DNA of 64,000 nt from Symbiodinium natans (GCA_905221605.1 CAJNDS010002435.1:472001-536000), one strand, 5' to 3'. Numbered from the stretch's first letter, positions 39,812-50,322 are shown. Translations and numbers: made by a program. The notes: generated by a model from the letters alone, not told the origin.

Positions 39812-39852
39812 CTTAAGTGTCTTTAGGGGTCTTTAGGGCCCGAAGGCCACAC

Positions 39853-39924
39853 CATGAAAGATGTTGGCTTCAGCTGCTGCGGCTTTGGCTTCAGTCAATT
39901 CTGGGTCCGCCTCGGCTGCGATTG
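39853..39924 (-). CDS. Candidate exon, minus strand
   Basis: 72 nt after the pyrimidine-rich acceptor TTGGTTCTTCTGCAAG and before CATG/GTGTGG, including AEADPELTEAKAAAAEANIF. An alanine-rich helix is likely. No family is recognised. Confidence 0.45.
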
Positions 39925-39942
39925 CTTGCAGAAGAACCAAGA

Positions 39943-40036
39943 ACCCTAAACCCTAAACCCTAAACCCTAAACCCTAAACCCTAAACCCTAAACCCTAAAC
40001 CCTAAACCCTAAACCCTAAACCCTAAACCCTAAACC
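39943..40036. repeat. Interstitial (CCCTAAA)n array
   Basis: About 94 bp of perfect units between two exon candidates (39853-39924 and 40046-40077). Confidence 0.95.
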
Positions 40037-40045
40037 CAGACTGAC

Positions 40046-40077
40046 GTCAGCTTGGCCAGGCCATGAAAGCCATCCAT
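40046..40077 (-). CDS. Weak candidate exon
   Basis: 32 nt from CGATGCAG to CTGAC/GTCAGT. Two frames are open (MDGFHGLAKL or DGWLSWPGQAD), so neither product nor phase can be decided. Confidence 0.2.
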
Positions 40078-40244
40078 CTGCATCGCCCGTATGTGTGGGA
40101 GACTCCCATGTAGGGTTTCAGGTTTAGGGGCTTAGGGTTTCGGGTTTCAGGCTTAACTTGTAGTCAAGCCCATCCCCTACGAGCTATCACCTGCGAGGCA
40201 TCGCAAAGGAATTTTTGGGGACAAGGCAAAAGAAGAGGGTTTAG

Positions 40245-40341
40245 TACACTTCTCGATTTGTGCGTGTCATCCTTGGGCAGGGGCCAGGCTAATCTTCTCT
40301 GTATCGTTCCAATTTTATCGGAGGATTCCCTTCGAAGAAGA
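40245..40341 (-). ncRNA. U6: U6 spliceosomal snRNA-like sequence
   Basis: On the minus strand the sequence GATAAAATTGGAACGATACAGAGAAGATTAGC (quoted here only as the region 40289-40320) matches the invariant U6 core. It includes the ACAGAGA box (40296-40302), the AGC triad region and the GGATGACACGCACAAATCGAGAA 3' stem region. Differences from plant-type U6 are CTGGCC for ATGGCC and GCCCAAG for GCGCAAG. The 5' stem-loop is recognisable (CTTCTTCGAAG). No TATA box or terminal T-run is obvious and telomere repeats lie at the 5' edge. It could therefore be a real gene with unusual signals or a retrocopy. Confidence 0.85.
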
Positions 40342-40830
40342 GGGTTTAGGGTTTAGGGTTTAAGGCTTAAGGGTTCAGGGTTTAGGGTTTCAAGGGTTAG
40401 GATTTAGGGTTTAAGGCTTCGGGCTTAGGGTTTAGGGTTTAGGGTTTAGGGTTTAGGGTTTAGGGTTTAGGGTGGGTTTTGGGTTGGGGGGGTTTTCCGC
40501 TAGGGTTGCCTGTGCAGGCGATGCCACGGGGGTGTCCCGAACGAAACAGCTGAGCACGAGGTGCTGTGAGGTTTGCCATCGGCGCCCGAGTCTCAGCCCT
40601 CAGAGTTTAGGGTTTAGGTCTTTTTTGGTGTAGAGTTTAGGGCATAGGCAGTTTCCTAAACCCTAAACCCTAAACCCTAAACCCTAAACCCTGAACCCTG
40701 AACCCTGTACCCTAAACCTTACACCCTAAACCCTATTTCTAGTTGAGGGTTGAGGGTAGAGGGCACTTAGTGCTTCGACTGTAGGCCAATGGGCTGACAG
40801 CGTCCAGGATCCTTCTCAAGGCGGCCACTT

Positions 40831-41127
40831 CTTGGAGGTTCATAGTACATACTAACCAACGATAGCTTTACGAAGAACTGTACTCACGGACCAACTATAA
40901 CTTTACTAAAAACTGTACTTACAACCATATTGGGGCACTTAAAGGGCTTATAGGTGGGTCAGAGTTAACCAACTATAACTTTGCGAAAAACTGCACTTGC
41001 AACCGTATTCGGGCACTTAAAGGGCTCATAAGTGTGTTATAATTGGTGACTTCTCTAAACCTATGGTCCCTTTGTGGGCTTATTTAGGGTACCCACCAAT
41101 TTGTAAATAAGCACCATGAACCTTCAG
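40831..41127. mobile_element. MITE family A, expanded copy
   Basis: CTTGGAGGTTCATAGTACAT at the left and GCACCATGAACCTTCAGG at the right enclose about 300 bp with an internal partial duplication of the family core. An insertion related to the element at 23266-23343 (41051-41090) also lies inside. Left and right flanks share AGGATCCTTC(T/G)CAAGGCGGCCACT. Confidence 0.65.
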
Positions 41128-41805
41128 GATCCTTCGCAAGGCGGCCACTAAGGCGGCCAATTCAAGGCTCGGTCCTTCGAAGCACTCAGCTGTCCGGAGC
41201 GTGCGGCCTCGCCCGAAACCCGGACTGCCACCCACCAGCGTTCAGGAGGTACTGTCTTCTGCCACCGCAGGTGGAGTGGGTGCAGCAAGCCTATGAAGTC
41301 CCGCAAGATTTGCTAAGCTACGGCCGGATTCGCGCGGCGAGCTGTGCTCAAAGGCGGCATGGACAAAAGTGGAAGGACAAAAAAAGCAAAAGAACACCCC
41401 TTTGCATCCTGGCTTGAGAAGCAAAAAACCAAAAAAAACACCCCTAAACCCTAAACCCTAAACATTAAACCGCATTCCAAGAACTCCGAGACCACTTTCA
41501 AGTGTACTCCAGGGGCCCCAACAGGGCGACCACAGTTCTGCACGTCACGAGGAGCCTACGCACGTGACGGAGGCGAAAGCCATCGAGAGCCCAAAACGCA
41601 AAAACTAAAAGCAACATAAAACATGAATAAAAAACAATGCGCAAGCCTCGAAAAGCGCACGGGACCTCACGACATGTGCGCGGGACCTAGGAAACAGCGC
41701 GAGATGAAATGCGCACAGCGCCTGGGCGAGAGCATCTGGGCCCCCCGCCGATAACACCGAGACGGTCATCGATTTCAAGACCCCGCGCGTGCGAAGGCTT
41801 TCCGT

Positions 41806-41881
41806 AGTAAGGATTTATAGTACCCCCCCTTATTGCAATCCCTATTTAAGGAGCTGTTAGCATAAAGGGGGAACATCCCAA
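41806..41881. mobile_element. MITE family B, right part
   Basis: Ends in ATAAAGGGGGAACATCCCAA, identical in type to the right terminus of the complete copies. The left terminus is absent. It directly adjoins the downstream side of the exon candidate at 41900-41996. Confidence 0.6.
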
Positions 41882-41899
41882 ACCTCTACACAGGATCAC

Positions 41900-41996
41900 C
41901 TTCGCCAACCCGGCCGATGGCGAACCAGAACTTCGGATCGCCATGGAGGACGTAGCCCGCGCGGCGCATCAGGTTCGCCGCAAAGTCGTAGTTCTC
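41900..41996 (-). CDS. Candidate exon, minus strand
   Basis: 97 nt from CACGACAG to GGCGAAG/GTGATC. It includes NYDFAANLMRRAGYVLHGDP followed by KFWFAIGRVGE, clearly protein-like with aromatic residues. It starts in phase 0, matching the end of the candidate at 43055-43147. It is squeezed between two MITE copies (41806-41881 and 42005-42133), showing how mobile elements fill the presumed introns. Confidence 0.6.
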
Positions 41997-42004
41997 CTGT
42001 CGTG

Positions 42005-42133
42005 CTTGGGAGGTTCATGGTGCTTCTTAGCCACATGTAACTCGACTTCTCAGCCCATAAGTGCCCTGATATGGTTCTAAGTACAGTTGTAAGTACAGGT
42101 ATAGTTGGTTAGTAAGTTCCATGAACCTCCAAG
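42005..42133. mobile_element. MITE family A, complete copy
   Basis: CTTGGGAGGTTCATGGTGCTT ... AAGTTCCATGAACCTCCAAG, 129 bp. It lies 9 bp upstream, in the minus-strand sense, of the exon candidate at 41900-41996. Confidence 0.75.
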
Positions 42134-42713
42134 AAAGGGTCAGGACTTTTCCTGTTTGTTGGCTTCAGCAAGGGCAAATTAAAGTGACCTAGCCCCTGCG
42201 TCTTGAAACCCCTTTCAACTGCAGCCACTCCAAACCCTACACCTAATCCTAACATTAAACCCCCCCCAACCCGCTTTTGTTAAATACCCGAAATAAACTC
42301 TAACATAACTATGAGGGGGGGGTATCTAATATTAGAGGTGGGAGGGTGGGATGATTGGGTAGGTGGGTGGGTTGTGGGAAGCTCTGGGTGGCTGGCTGGG
42401 TGGGGAGTTGGCTCCACGAATTGAGCCCTCCCTGCCAACAAGGGTTAGCCTTGGGTTGCATGCAGAGAGGCATGATCTCCGAGCGAAGATTTTCCCCACC
42501 ACAGTTCGGCAAAGCGGGGTTTCCTACGGAAACGAGTGTCTGTTCAGGCGCGCAGCCCCTCTCCCAACTACCGCAGCGCCCTAAGCAATCTACCAGCACC
42601 CAGGGACCCACGCGCACCCAAGGGGGGCTTGGGCCTTTCTGGGGCTCTTGAATGTTTGCGGGCTGGAGCTTCAGTGTGTTGCGGGCTTGGGTTTAGGTGT
42701 GGGATCTAGGCAT

Positions 42714-42745
42714 TTGGGATGTTCACCCGTGCGACATTCCCCATA
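42714..42745. mobile_element. MITE family B fragment
   Basis: TTGGGATGTTCACCCGTGCGACATTCCCC retains both terminal motifs with almost no interior, as if internally deleted. Confidence 0.4.
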
Positions 42746-43054
42746 TTATAAATATAACAAAACAACCCTGCACTAAATTAAAAAAACGTGAACTCCAACC
42801 CTAAACCCCAAACCTAAACCCCAAACCCTATCCGCAAACTTTACATGCGTAATCCAGAACAGACTTGGGGGTGGCCTACAAGCAAATCTTCAGCAACCAT
42901 AGCCCTGCTACCAAACCGGTCCGACACGTCGGGGCAAGGGCTTCAGAAGTCTACATTTCAGGTTTTTGCAGGGCTGAAAACCCTTTGCCCTAAACCCTAA
43001 ACCTTACATCCTAGAATTTCTGCATTCGGCTTCGCGGCGTTAGGCATCTGGCAC

Positions 43055-43147
43055 CTGGGAAAGCAAGCGGTACGCTTGAGCCAGCGTCAGCAGCTGCTCT
43101 CGCGCTAGGTCCAGGCCTTCAAACTTCGGTCCTCGAAAGCGGACGGC
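43055..43147 (-). CDS. Candidate exon, minus strand
   Basis: 93 nt (31 codons) from GGTGGCCAG to TCCCAG/GTGCCA. It includes GPKFEGLDLAREQLLTLAQA and ends in YRLLSQ, a helical segment. A second open frame just upstream (KWFELPDQRDAEFL, about 43172-43240) would connect only if a further 16-nt GT...AG stretch were removed or a base shift had occurred. No family is recognised. Confidence 0.55.
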
Positions 43148-43551
43148 CTGGCCACCTGAATACCTGTGAGTGTCTCGCCGGCAAAAATTCGGCATCTCGC
43201 TGATCCGGCAGCTCGAACCACTTTTGTTGATTATCGCTGCCAGGATTGGTGGAAATATCCTTGAGGCCTGGGCCTCCCGCAACTTCGCATGCTCCACACA
43301 ACATACCATTGACCAACTGTCTGTGATAGGCATGAACTTGCTAGGACCTTCCTCTTAATCGATCATTCCCGAAAGCATTCGTTTGCAACATGTTACTGTT
43401 GGACCTGAAAGCCGCGCTGGAGCTAGTCGAACACGTCCACAGACCCATGCCATCGATTGCATAAGACGGGACCCGAAAGATGCCCCGCGTCCTCTGGAGT
43501 GGGCAGAGGTGGCATCTTCCCCTCCGCTCGGTCCTTGACTTCGAGCGCCTG

Positions 43552-43597
43552 CTTGGCAGTTCACGGTACTTACGAACCAAGAAAAGCGGTACTTATA
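43552..43597. mobile_element. MITE family A, left part
   Basis: CTTGGCAGTTCACGGTACTTACGAACC matches the left terminus. The copy breaks off where a long TTTAGGG array begins. Confidence 0.6.
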
Positions 43598-43741
43598 GGG
43601 TTTAGGGTTTAGGGTTTAAGGTTTAGGGTTTAGAGTTTAGGGTTTAGGGTTTAGGGTTTAGGGTTTAGGGTTTAGGGTTTAGGGTTTAGGGCTTAGGGTT
43701 TAGGGTTTAGGGTTTAGGGTTTAGGGTTTAGGGTTTAGGGC
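43598..43741. repeat. Interstitial (TTTAGGG)n array
   Basis: About 144 bp of TTTAGGG with a few variants. It begins inside a MITE and ends at the last codons of a minus-strand open segment. Confidence 0.95.
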
Positions 43742-43981
43742 TTCTCGCCGCGCTGCGGCAGTCTGGCGAGAACTTTCGCTGTTGTAGTAAAGGCGTCTTG
43801 CTTCACCAGCTGCAACAAGACATCGACCTCTTGCTCCTGGAACTTCATCTTCTTGCAGAGTCCTGCACGCAGAAGGGTCATGAGTGGTGCAGAAATATCC
43901 TCCGTGAGGACTTGCTGTTCACCCAGCACGGTCACCGGTGGAGTAGCATCCTTAGACTTGGTTACGAAGGCTGTCGGGTTA
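43742..43981 (-). CDS. Candidate exon or C-terminal coding segment, minus strand
   Basis: About 240 nt after TTACCTTCAG, including DATPPVTVLGEQQVLTEDIS and EVDVLLQLVKQDAF. The frame closes at a TAA formed by the first telomere unit (CCC TAA ACC), or it leaves earlier through a GC donor. The composition is convincingly protein-like, but I do not recognise the family. Confidence 0.5.
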
Positions 43982-43999
43982 CTGAAGGTAAATCTTCCA

Positions 44000-44912
44000 G
44001 GCAGGGTCTGCGAACTCACTCATCTTGTCTGCTGCCACGTCTGCATCAGATGCCAGGACAGGTGGAGGCACTGGTGGATGCACAGCGCTCACTGCTTCCA
44101 CGACAACTGGTCTTGGCAGGACAGGCGCAAGTGCCTGTGGCAGCGAACAACACATAACGATCCGAGAGCAGAGCCAAGAACATGGCCACGTCCAGGAGAT
44201 CATTGGACACCTCGCAAGGCGCATCTCTACCAAGCAGACATACTTCATAGACATGCGACACGACAACGTCCTCCGACCATTCTTTTTACTCGCATACTGA
44301 CATACACACCATTCGGAGGTTGTGCTATGGCCTCGTTCATGTAAGCATAGTATGGATGTCGTTTTGCAACACGGTTGCACACTCGATCGTTACGAAACAG
44401 AAGGCACAAGTACTAACCTCGTGGAAGAGGCCCAGCTCACTGTCTGATTCCGGTGGCTTTCACGTCACTCGCATTCTCTCATTCCTCGAACTCTCGACGG
44501 GGTCCGCGCCACCGGTCCTACGTGACTTCGTCACGAAAGCAACGCAACCTTCACGAATTGCGTGCGTCCTCCAACAAACATGTTCCGCAAACAAAATGGC
44601 AGGGCCGCTTCGGATCATCGTGTTTGCGCGGCGACCAGACGTACGCCTGACCCCAAGCAATGTTGAACAACGAAAATCACAACACGTTTCCCATATACCA
44701 AAAAACCCCAAACTACAAAAGTTATGAAAATCATACGGCGCATGCGACTTCTAATGAAAGCCAGCTAAACGACACCAATTCGCCGGCAACCTTCACAGAG
44801 CGGATCGGTGCAAGGACTACGCGAACATCGTGCACTGTTGCAATGGTCACAGTCAACCTCCTGTGGAACTCGATGCCTTCAAACACGACCCATGCGAACG
44901 ATCGCGGAACAC
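44000..44912 (-). other. Non-repetitive island with possible further exons
   Basis: No telomere repeats. Several short open minus-strand segments occur (for example AILFAEHVCWRTHAIREG near 44540-44610), but borders are unclear. A long plus-strand frame through 44660-45604 is Thr/His/Asn-rich and looks like the antisense of the exon at 44913-45021. Confidence 0.3.
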
Positions 44913-45021
44913 CACTTGGAACTTCTCCAAACCGCTCAGCAGATCCGACGGCACATCGATGCTCAACAAAACTCCTCGATTCTCTTCGGAACCTTCCGGA
45001 GCATTCTGCACCAGGCGATAG
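44913..45021 (-). CDS. Candidate exon, minus strand
   Basis: 109 nt from TGGCCGCAG to AAGTG/GTGTTC, including YRLVQNAPEGSEENRGVLLS and IDVPSDLLSGLEKFQV. Good codon-like composition and borders. Function unknown. Confidence 0.5.
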
Positions 45022-46102
45022 CTGCGGCCACAAAGAACGTCCGACGTGGGGTCCAAGCCTCCGACGTCGTCCCGAACTTGTCCTGAACCTGTTGCGATTG
45101 CCCTCCCGGAAGAATGCTTCCAAGGCGGCGAACTTGCTGCATTGCAGTAGCGCAAAGGCAACCTTCCCGACTTCGATATATCACCGCTGCAAACTCGCTT
45201 CGTCGACTCCACCTGCGCAGCTTACACAGGCGTCAAGACGACGAACAGGACCACGGATGACATCGCTTCGCTGCGAACTACTGACACAAAGGCACTGCTC
45301 TGCTGTTCGCGCAAAACCTCACAGCCGCACACCCTTCCTACCGCACACACACACACAAAACATGCAACCAGTCGTCCCGGCCTTGGCCGCGACTTGTCCA
45401 CGGAAAAGATCATCCACCTCGGGCCGCACAAAAACGCACGCCCGACGCTCCATTAAAAAACACATCAAAAACACATTAACAGAAAATAGGAATCACGACC
45501 GAGGCCACCACATCCATGAACGAGTCCTTCGCAAAGTCTGTCCTCAACATCGCATGTCACAGGCCAGTGAAAGCGGCAAGGACCGAACGAACAATTTGGC
45601 CTAACCACAATAATTTCCACCAAGCGGGGCCACTAGGAGTGACTCCTGGCAGCAACCCTCCGTTGTAGCGGTCACTGCAGCTGGATTCTTGAGTAAAAAC
45701 CAGCAGCTTGCCTCGAGGTGCAACCACGAGTGCAGTCGTAGTAGGGTTTAGTATTTAGGGTTTAGGGTTTAGGGTTCAGGGTTTGGGTTAGGGTTTAGGG
45801 TTTAGGGATTCACTTCGAGCACACTGGGCCACTACTGCAGCTGCTAGCCCATGACTTCATTCACAGCAGCATGAGCTTTACCATGCATTCTCTCCCGAAC
45901 TGACCATCTCCTTGACCTTGACCCTACGTCCGCAACTTTTTCAACTTTAAACCTGCACATCCTAAACCCGAAACCCCAAAAAACCCTATACATCCTCCAT
46001 CCCTAACCCCTAAACCCTAAACCCTAAACCCTAAACCCTAAACCCTAAACCCTAAACCCTAAACCCTGAACCCTAACAAAGCGCCACAGGGTCTCGAGCT
46101 AC

Positions 46103-46173
46103 CTCGGCCACGAGGCGTGCCAGCACTGGCGTGTGCTTCATCAGCTCGCGGATCTTGGTCCCGACGAGCCGGC
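46103..46173 (-). CDS. Candidate exon, minus strand
   Basis: 71 nt from GCCCGAG to GCCGAG/GTAGCT, including GTKIRELMKHTPVLARLVAE. Flanked by a CCCTAAA array on one side and a TTTAGGG array on the other. Confidence 0.5.
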
Positions 46174-46287
46174 CTCGGGCTTTCCGGGGTTTAGGGTTTG
46201 GGGTTTAGGGTTTAGGGTTTAGGGTTTAGGGTTTAGGGTTTAGGATTTAGGGTTTAGGGTTTAGGGTTTAGGGTTCAGCATCTCAAG

Positions 46288-46850
46288 TTCGAGCATTTAC
46301 TAGGCCAGCAGTGTGTTCAGGCAACGGAAAAAAAACCCACCCGCCCAAAAGAATCCCATAACATTAAGAAAATACAAGGTTTTCTTCCTACTCCAAAGAG
46401 TTTTACCTACCCAAGTCAGACACGTTTTCAACAACATTAGGAAAAATATCCAACCTCCTTCTTCTCTAGGCACGTGGTCAACAGAATGGATTTGTTAACC
46501 ACATGTTTCTGCTTCGAGCGGACAAGAAAACCAAACGTGGTCACCATTTAGTTCTTTCCAGGGGGTAACGTGTCATGTGAGCACAAGAACACCCTAATAA
46601 TTATATTGCAAGTTAACGCGCGAATATAATTAGGGGTTTTGGGGTGTGTTATCCAGAACTTGGGCTTTTTCCCCAACATGACACCCTTTCCAGATAATAC
46701 GAAGAGAGAACAGATTGAGTGAACTGACCTCTGTTTCTAATCTCCAACCTCTGTAGCTCTTCCTATAGTACCACCATTAATACCATGAATCCAACCTATC
46801 ATTGAGGTCTTCCTGTCAAGGCACAAACAACCTCATGACGCAGGAATCCG
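46288..46850. other. AT-rich island without recognisable genes
   Basis: About 560 bp free of telomere repeats. It contains an inverted repeat, CCTAATAATTATATT ... AATATAATTAGG (about 46591-46635). I see nothing coding. Confidence 0.4.
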
Positions 46851-46851
46851 T

Positions 46852-46908
46852 GTAGGGTCTAGGGTCTAGGGTCTAGGGTCTAGGGTCGAGGGTCTAGGGT
46901 CTAGGGTT
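46852..46908. repeat. TCTAGGG variant array
   Basis: Eight or so TCTAGGG units with one TCGAGGG, a further homogeneous single-base variant of the telomere repeat. Confidence 0.9.
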
Positions 46909-47272
46909 CCGACTTGGTACACTTCTCGAGGTTCTAGGGTTTAGGGTTTAGGGCAGGGTTTGGGTCAAACTTAAAGGCTATGGGTAGTAAAAGGTAGGAT
47001 TTAGGGTTCAGGTTTTGGCGCTTAGGGTCCCATCGGCGGGGACCGCGGTGGGTCACGTTGCTCCAACGACTTGAATTTTGCCAAAGGCCTTGAGGCCCGC
47101 GCTTGGGGCCAGCTGGGCGAAAAGAGGACCGAATAGGGTCATATCCTTCTCTGCCACCGCAATGCACATCAAAGCCCAGTTTTCCTCGGTCAACACCGGG
47201 GATTCCCTTGCGGCCTCTGCTTGCAAATCGAACCTTCCGACGCCAGGAACATCCTCCAAGTTCACGATGTTG

Positions 47273-47480
47273 TGGATTTCGTCCAGCAGCACTTCCGGGG
47301 GCAGGCTCGCGCGGACGGCGTACCACCTGCCTTCCGACGTGCCAAACTCCAGCACCGCCGCGTGACCCTTTGCAAACGGGCGATACCCCCATGAACTTCT
47401 TCTCGAAGTCGCCATAGCTGAAACTGCCGTCGACGGGCGCGGTTTCTTTCGCCAGGTACTTCCGCTTCATCTCCGCCGCC
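47273..47480 (-). repeat. 208-bp duplicated coding fragment, copy 1
   Basis: Matches 48678-48885 at a fixed offset of 1405 bp with perhaps one base difference (GTACCACC versus GTACTACC). Both copies share the same frameshift, so the break predates the duplication. Confidence 0.9.
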
Positions 47481-48677
47481 TTCTGCGGGTGCCTCTCCCC
47501 GAAATACTTCCAGTTGACCCCGCAGTACCAAGCGTCCTTGTTGCCCGCAAGCTTCCGGTGCTTCCACATTTGCGAGCTCATATAGGTGCCTCATTGTGGA
47601 CACATGTAGTACAGGTTCGTGAGGGATTCCCCGGTCTGCTCGTCCACGCCAATCCTGTCATCGTACTCTGCCACTTTCTCGGGGTCGCCGCCGAAGGCCT
47701 GTTTCGGGAGGGAAGCTGACAAAACACCACACACCGCAATTATGCTTTGTGCTTTCGCTATCTTTCTTAGCGTACACCCCACGGCCGCCCCCCCCCCCCC
47801 CCCCCGGGCCTCCCGCGCGTACAGCTGCCCGTGCCGTGCGATGGCTTTGTCCACTTCTACGGCCTGCTGCAGGAATACTTCCTTGTCCTGCCGGGAACGA
47901 TTTCCCTCCAACATTCTGGCTTTGTAATCCGACCATCGCATGTCCAGCCTTTCCACTTCGTCTGCTTCGGCTTCCGCCTCGTTGCGAGGGGTCTCGGCGG
48001 CCGTTGCAAGCCTCGTGTCGAATCCGTTCATGAGCTTCACGAGCCGCTTCCTGTCTTCGAGGATTGTGTGGTATCTTCGAGAGGCGTTGATCAGGGCGTC
48101 CCACACTCCTCGAGATCTGGCTATGGAGGTGACGAAGGTCTTCAACAGCGCACGCCTCTCCCGCTCGTAGACTCGACGAGATTTGTTGCCTCTTTCGGCA
48201 TCCGCCTGTTCTGTCGCCCTTTTGAATGCGCGAGAGCGCGGCAGGTGATTCCGCTGCGCTTGCTGACGCACGATGTAGGCGCAGACCTCTTCCACGGAGG
48301 GGGCGCGCGAGAAGTCCTCCAAGAGGTCGCCAGGAGGAGGCGTGTCTTCAAGCAGCCGACGCACTTCCTGCTGATAGCATCGAGTGCATACTTTCACGAA
48401 GACCGGGGTTTCTCGAGGCCATCCTCTGTCGAGCTCGTTCTCATTGGGGGAGCGATGCTGCGTGCGGGAAGTGACCATCCTCTTGTGGTCGTTGTATTTC
48501 CGACATGCCCCGCAAGGTGTCCAGCCCTTTCCTGCGGCTCGTCTGCCATGTCCACGTAGGGGTTCTGTTCACGTCTGCGGCCCGCTTCGCCCTCGTGTCG
48601 ACCCTTTCTCGTCGTCGCGGAAGAGTGCCTCTGCGGAGATTTCCCGTAGATGGTCGAAGAACTGTTCCTGGACCTTT

Positions 48678-48885
48678 TGGATTTCGTCCAGCAGCACTTC
48701 CGGGGGCAGGCTCGCGCGGACGGCGTACTACCTGCCTTCCGACGTGCCAAACTCCAGCACCGCCGCGTGACCCTTTGCAAACGGGCGATACCCCCATGAA
48801 CTTCTTCTCGAAGTCGCCATAGCTGAAACTGCCGTCGACGGGCGCGGTTTCTTTCGCCAGGTACTTCCGCTTCATCTCCGCCGCC
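48678..48885 (-). repeat. 208-bp duplicated coding fragment, copy 2
   Basis: Second copy of 47273-47480. Its downstream continuation (EIQKVQEQFFDHLREISAEA) differs from copy 1 (EIHNIVNLEDVPGVGRF), so the junction marks a rearrangement. Confidence 0.9.
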
Positions 48886-48959
48886 TCGAGGAAACAGCCC
48901 AACCATGATTCTCAATGCCGATATGCTCCATCCGTTGTCTCCTCTGCACAAGGAATGCC

Positions 48960-50102
48960 TGAATAAAGTAACCCTAAACCCTAAACTCCAAACCCTAAAC
49001 CCTGAGCTCTAAACCCTAAACCATTCAACAGCCCGACAGCCTGAAAGGAGATCCATTGCCAGCGCTGTTGCCAGGCTCAAGTTCATCGCACGGGTGCGGT
49101 CCTTCCGCGCTGCGCGGGCAAGTCACTGCATGGGGTACCCCAAAGCAAGGTAGTCCTTATCGTTTAGGGTTTAGGCTTTAGGCTTTAGGGTTTTAGCGTT
49201 TAGGGTTTAGGGTTTAGGCTTTAGGGTTTGAGGGTTTAGGGTTTACGGTTTCGGGTTTCGGGTTTCGGGTTTTGGGTTTAGGGTTTAGGGTTTAGGGTAA
49301 CTACAGCAACTCCCCAGCATCTGTTGGGAAATCCCCAGGTCAGAAGGCATTTAATCGGGAGCTTCAAACAAGCTTCCAGCGGCCTAAGCCCAAAACCCCC
49401 CAAAAGGCTATTCCGAAAACCTAAGACTTAACAAGGTGCCCATAGAGTTTAGGGTTTAGGGTTTAGGGTGTAGGGTGTAGGGCTTAGGGCTTAGGGTTTA
49501 GGGTTTAGGGTTTAACAGGAGTCGCCTGGTTTTTGGGTGCGAGATTTGCGGCGCAAAAAAAACCCAGCCCCGCCTTCAGGTTCGACGCGAAGCCCACCGC
49601 TTGCAGGGGTGGGCCGCGAGGGCAATGCAAAGTGGCGAGTGCCTAGCATTGTCTCAATTTTAAAAACAGATTTGAACATGTTTGTGTTGTAATAAATATA
49701 TGTTCATTTTATATTTTTAAAGTCTACAATTTCATGCGAGAGTTGAGGGTTTAAGGTCCAGGGTTTTGGGGTTTTGGGCCGTTTCTTTTGGGGTTGGGGT
49801 ACATGTGGGAGCTTCCTAAGATTGGGGGCCGGGTTTGGGTTTCGAGGCCCACTACGAGTCTAGGGGTTTAGGGTTTAGCGCTTCGCACCACCGACCGCCC
49901 ACTCCCCCACCCCCCTTCCCGCCCACAAAGCATGCAGCAAGCAAGACACCGACTTTAGGCGGAACCTTTCTCAGAAAGCAAGCACAAGGACTTTTGTTCA
50001 CCCCGACCTGGGCTCCCCCTAACCAGAGAGCCTTTTGAGGTCTTCGTGCGCAGTCGCGGGAGGTGCGGGCGATGGTCAGGCGAACTTATACTCCGGTCCT
50101 AC
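48960..50102. repeat. Telomere-repeat mosaic
   Basis: Degenerate arrays at about 48970-49022, 49160-49298, 49447-49513 and 49868-49880 with unique DNA between. An AT-rich patch lies at about 49640-49740. No coding segment that I can support. Confidence 0.7.
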
Positions 50103-50322
50103 CGCCCTGCAGCGCAAGACATCCTGTGAGTCAAAAGCTGACACCCTAAGGGCAGAAAATCGGCACCGAGTGGCGCTGATGAACTCGGATCGCCAAACGC
50201 CCTGCGCGTGGAGCAGGGGGAGAATGGTGCAGCCCTTGCCCTCGAACGTGTCAACGCGATCGACGTTCTGCTTGGACATGTTCACGATCTCTAACACAGC
50301 ATCCAGCACGTTCGAGGCATAC
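50103..50322 (-). CDS. Candidate exon, minus strand (220 nt)
   Basis: From GTGGCCGAG to GGGCG/GTAGGA, including SNVLDAVLEIVNMSKQNVDR and EGKGCTILPLLHAQGVWRSE. It is the longest convincing exon in the telomere mosaic. Its one-base start completes the codon left by the exon at 50532-50622. An earlier GC donor near 50206 is possible. The product is unknown, with mixed helix/strand character. Confidence 0.6.

Larger units (their letters stand above)
47053..48902 (-). pseudogene. Broken zinc-ribbon-like gene with internal duplication
   Basis: Minus-strand coding remnants. The upstream part has CGACRKYNDHKR and VCTRCYQQEVRRLL followed by a long helical region to LYYMCPQ at 47594. There an in-frame TGA (47591-47593) replaces the expected Cys of CPQ-C-GTYMSSQMW; the same frame continues through WYCGVNWKYFGERHPQKAAEM. 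A frameshift near 47390 then separates GDFEKKFMG from GYRPFAKGHAAVLEFG and the C-terminal part ending KIQVVGAT. A 208-bp piece including that frameshift is repeated at 48678-48885, fused to different downstream sequence. Paired CxxC motifs suggest zinc binding, but no named family is recognised. Reading the TGA as selenocysteine is possible but less likely given the other damage. Confidence 0.6.

Noticed and set aside
44660-45604. Plus-strand frame of 314 codons
   Set aside because: Composition is Thr/His/Asn-rich and domain-free, and the minus strand at 44913-45021 is more protein-like with splice borders; judged an antisense frame.
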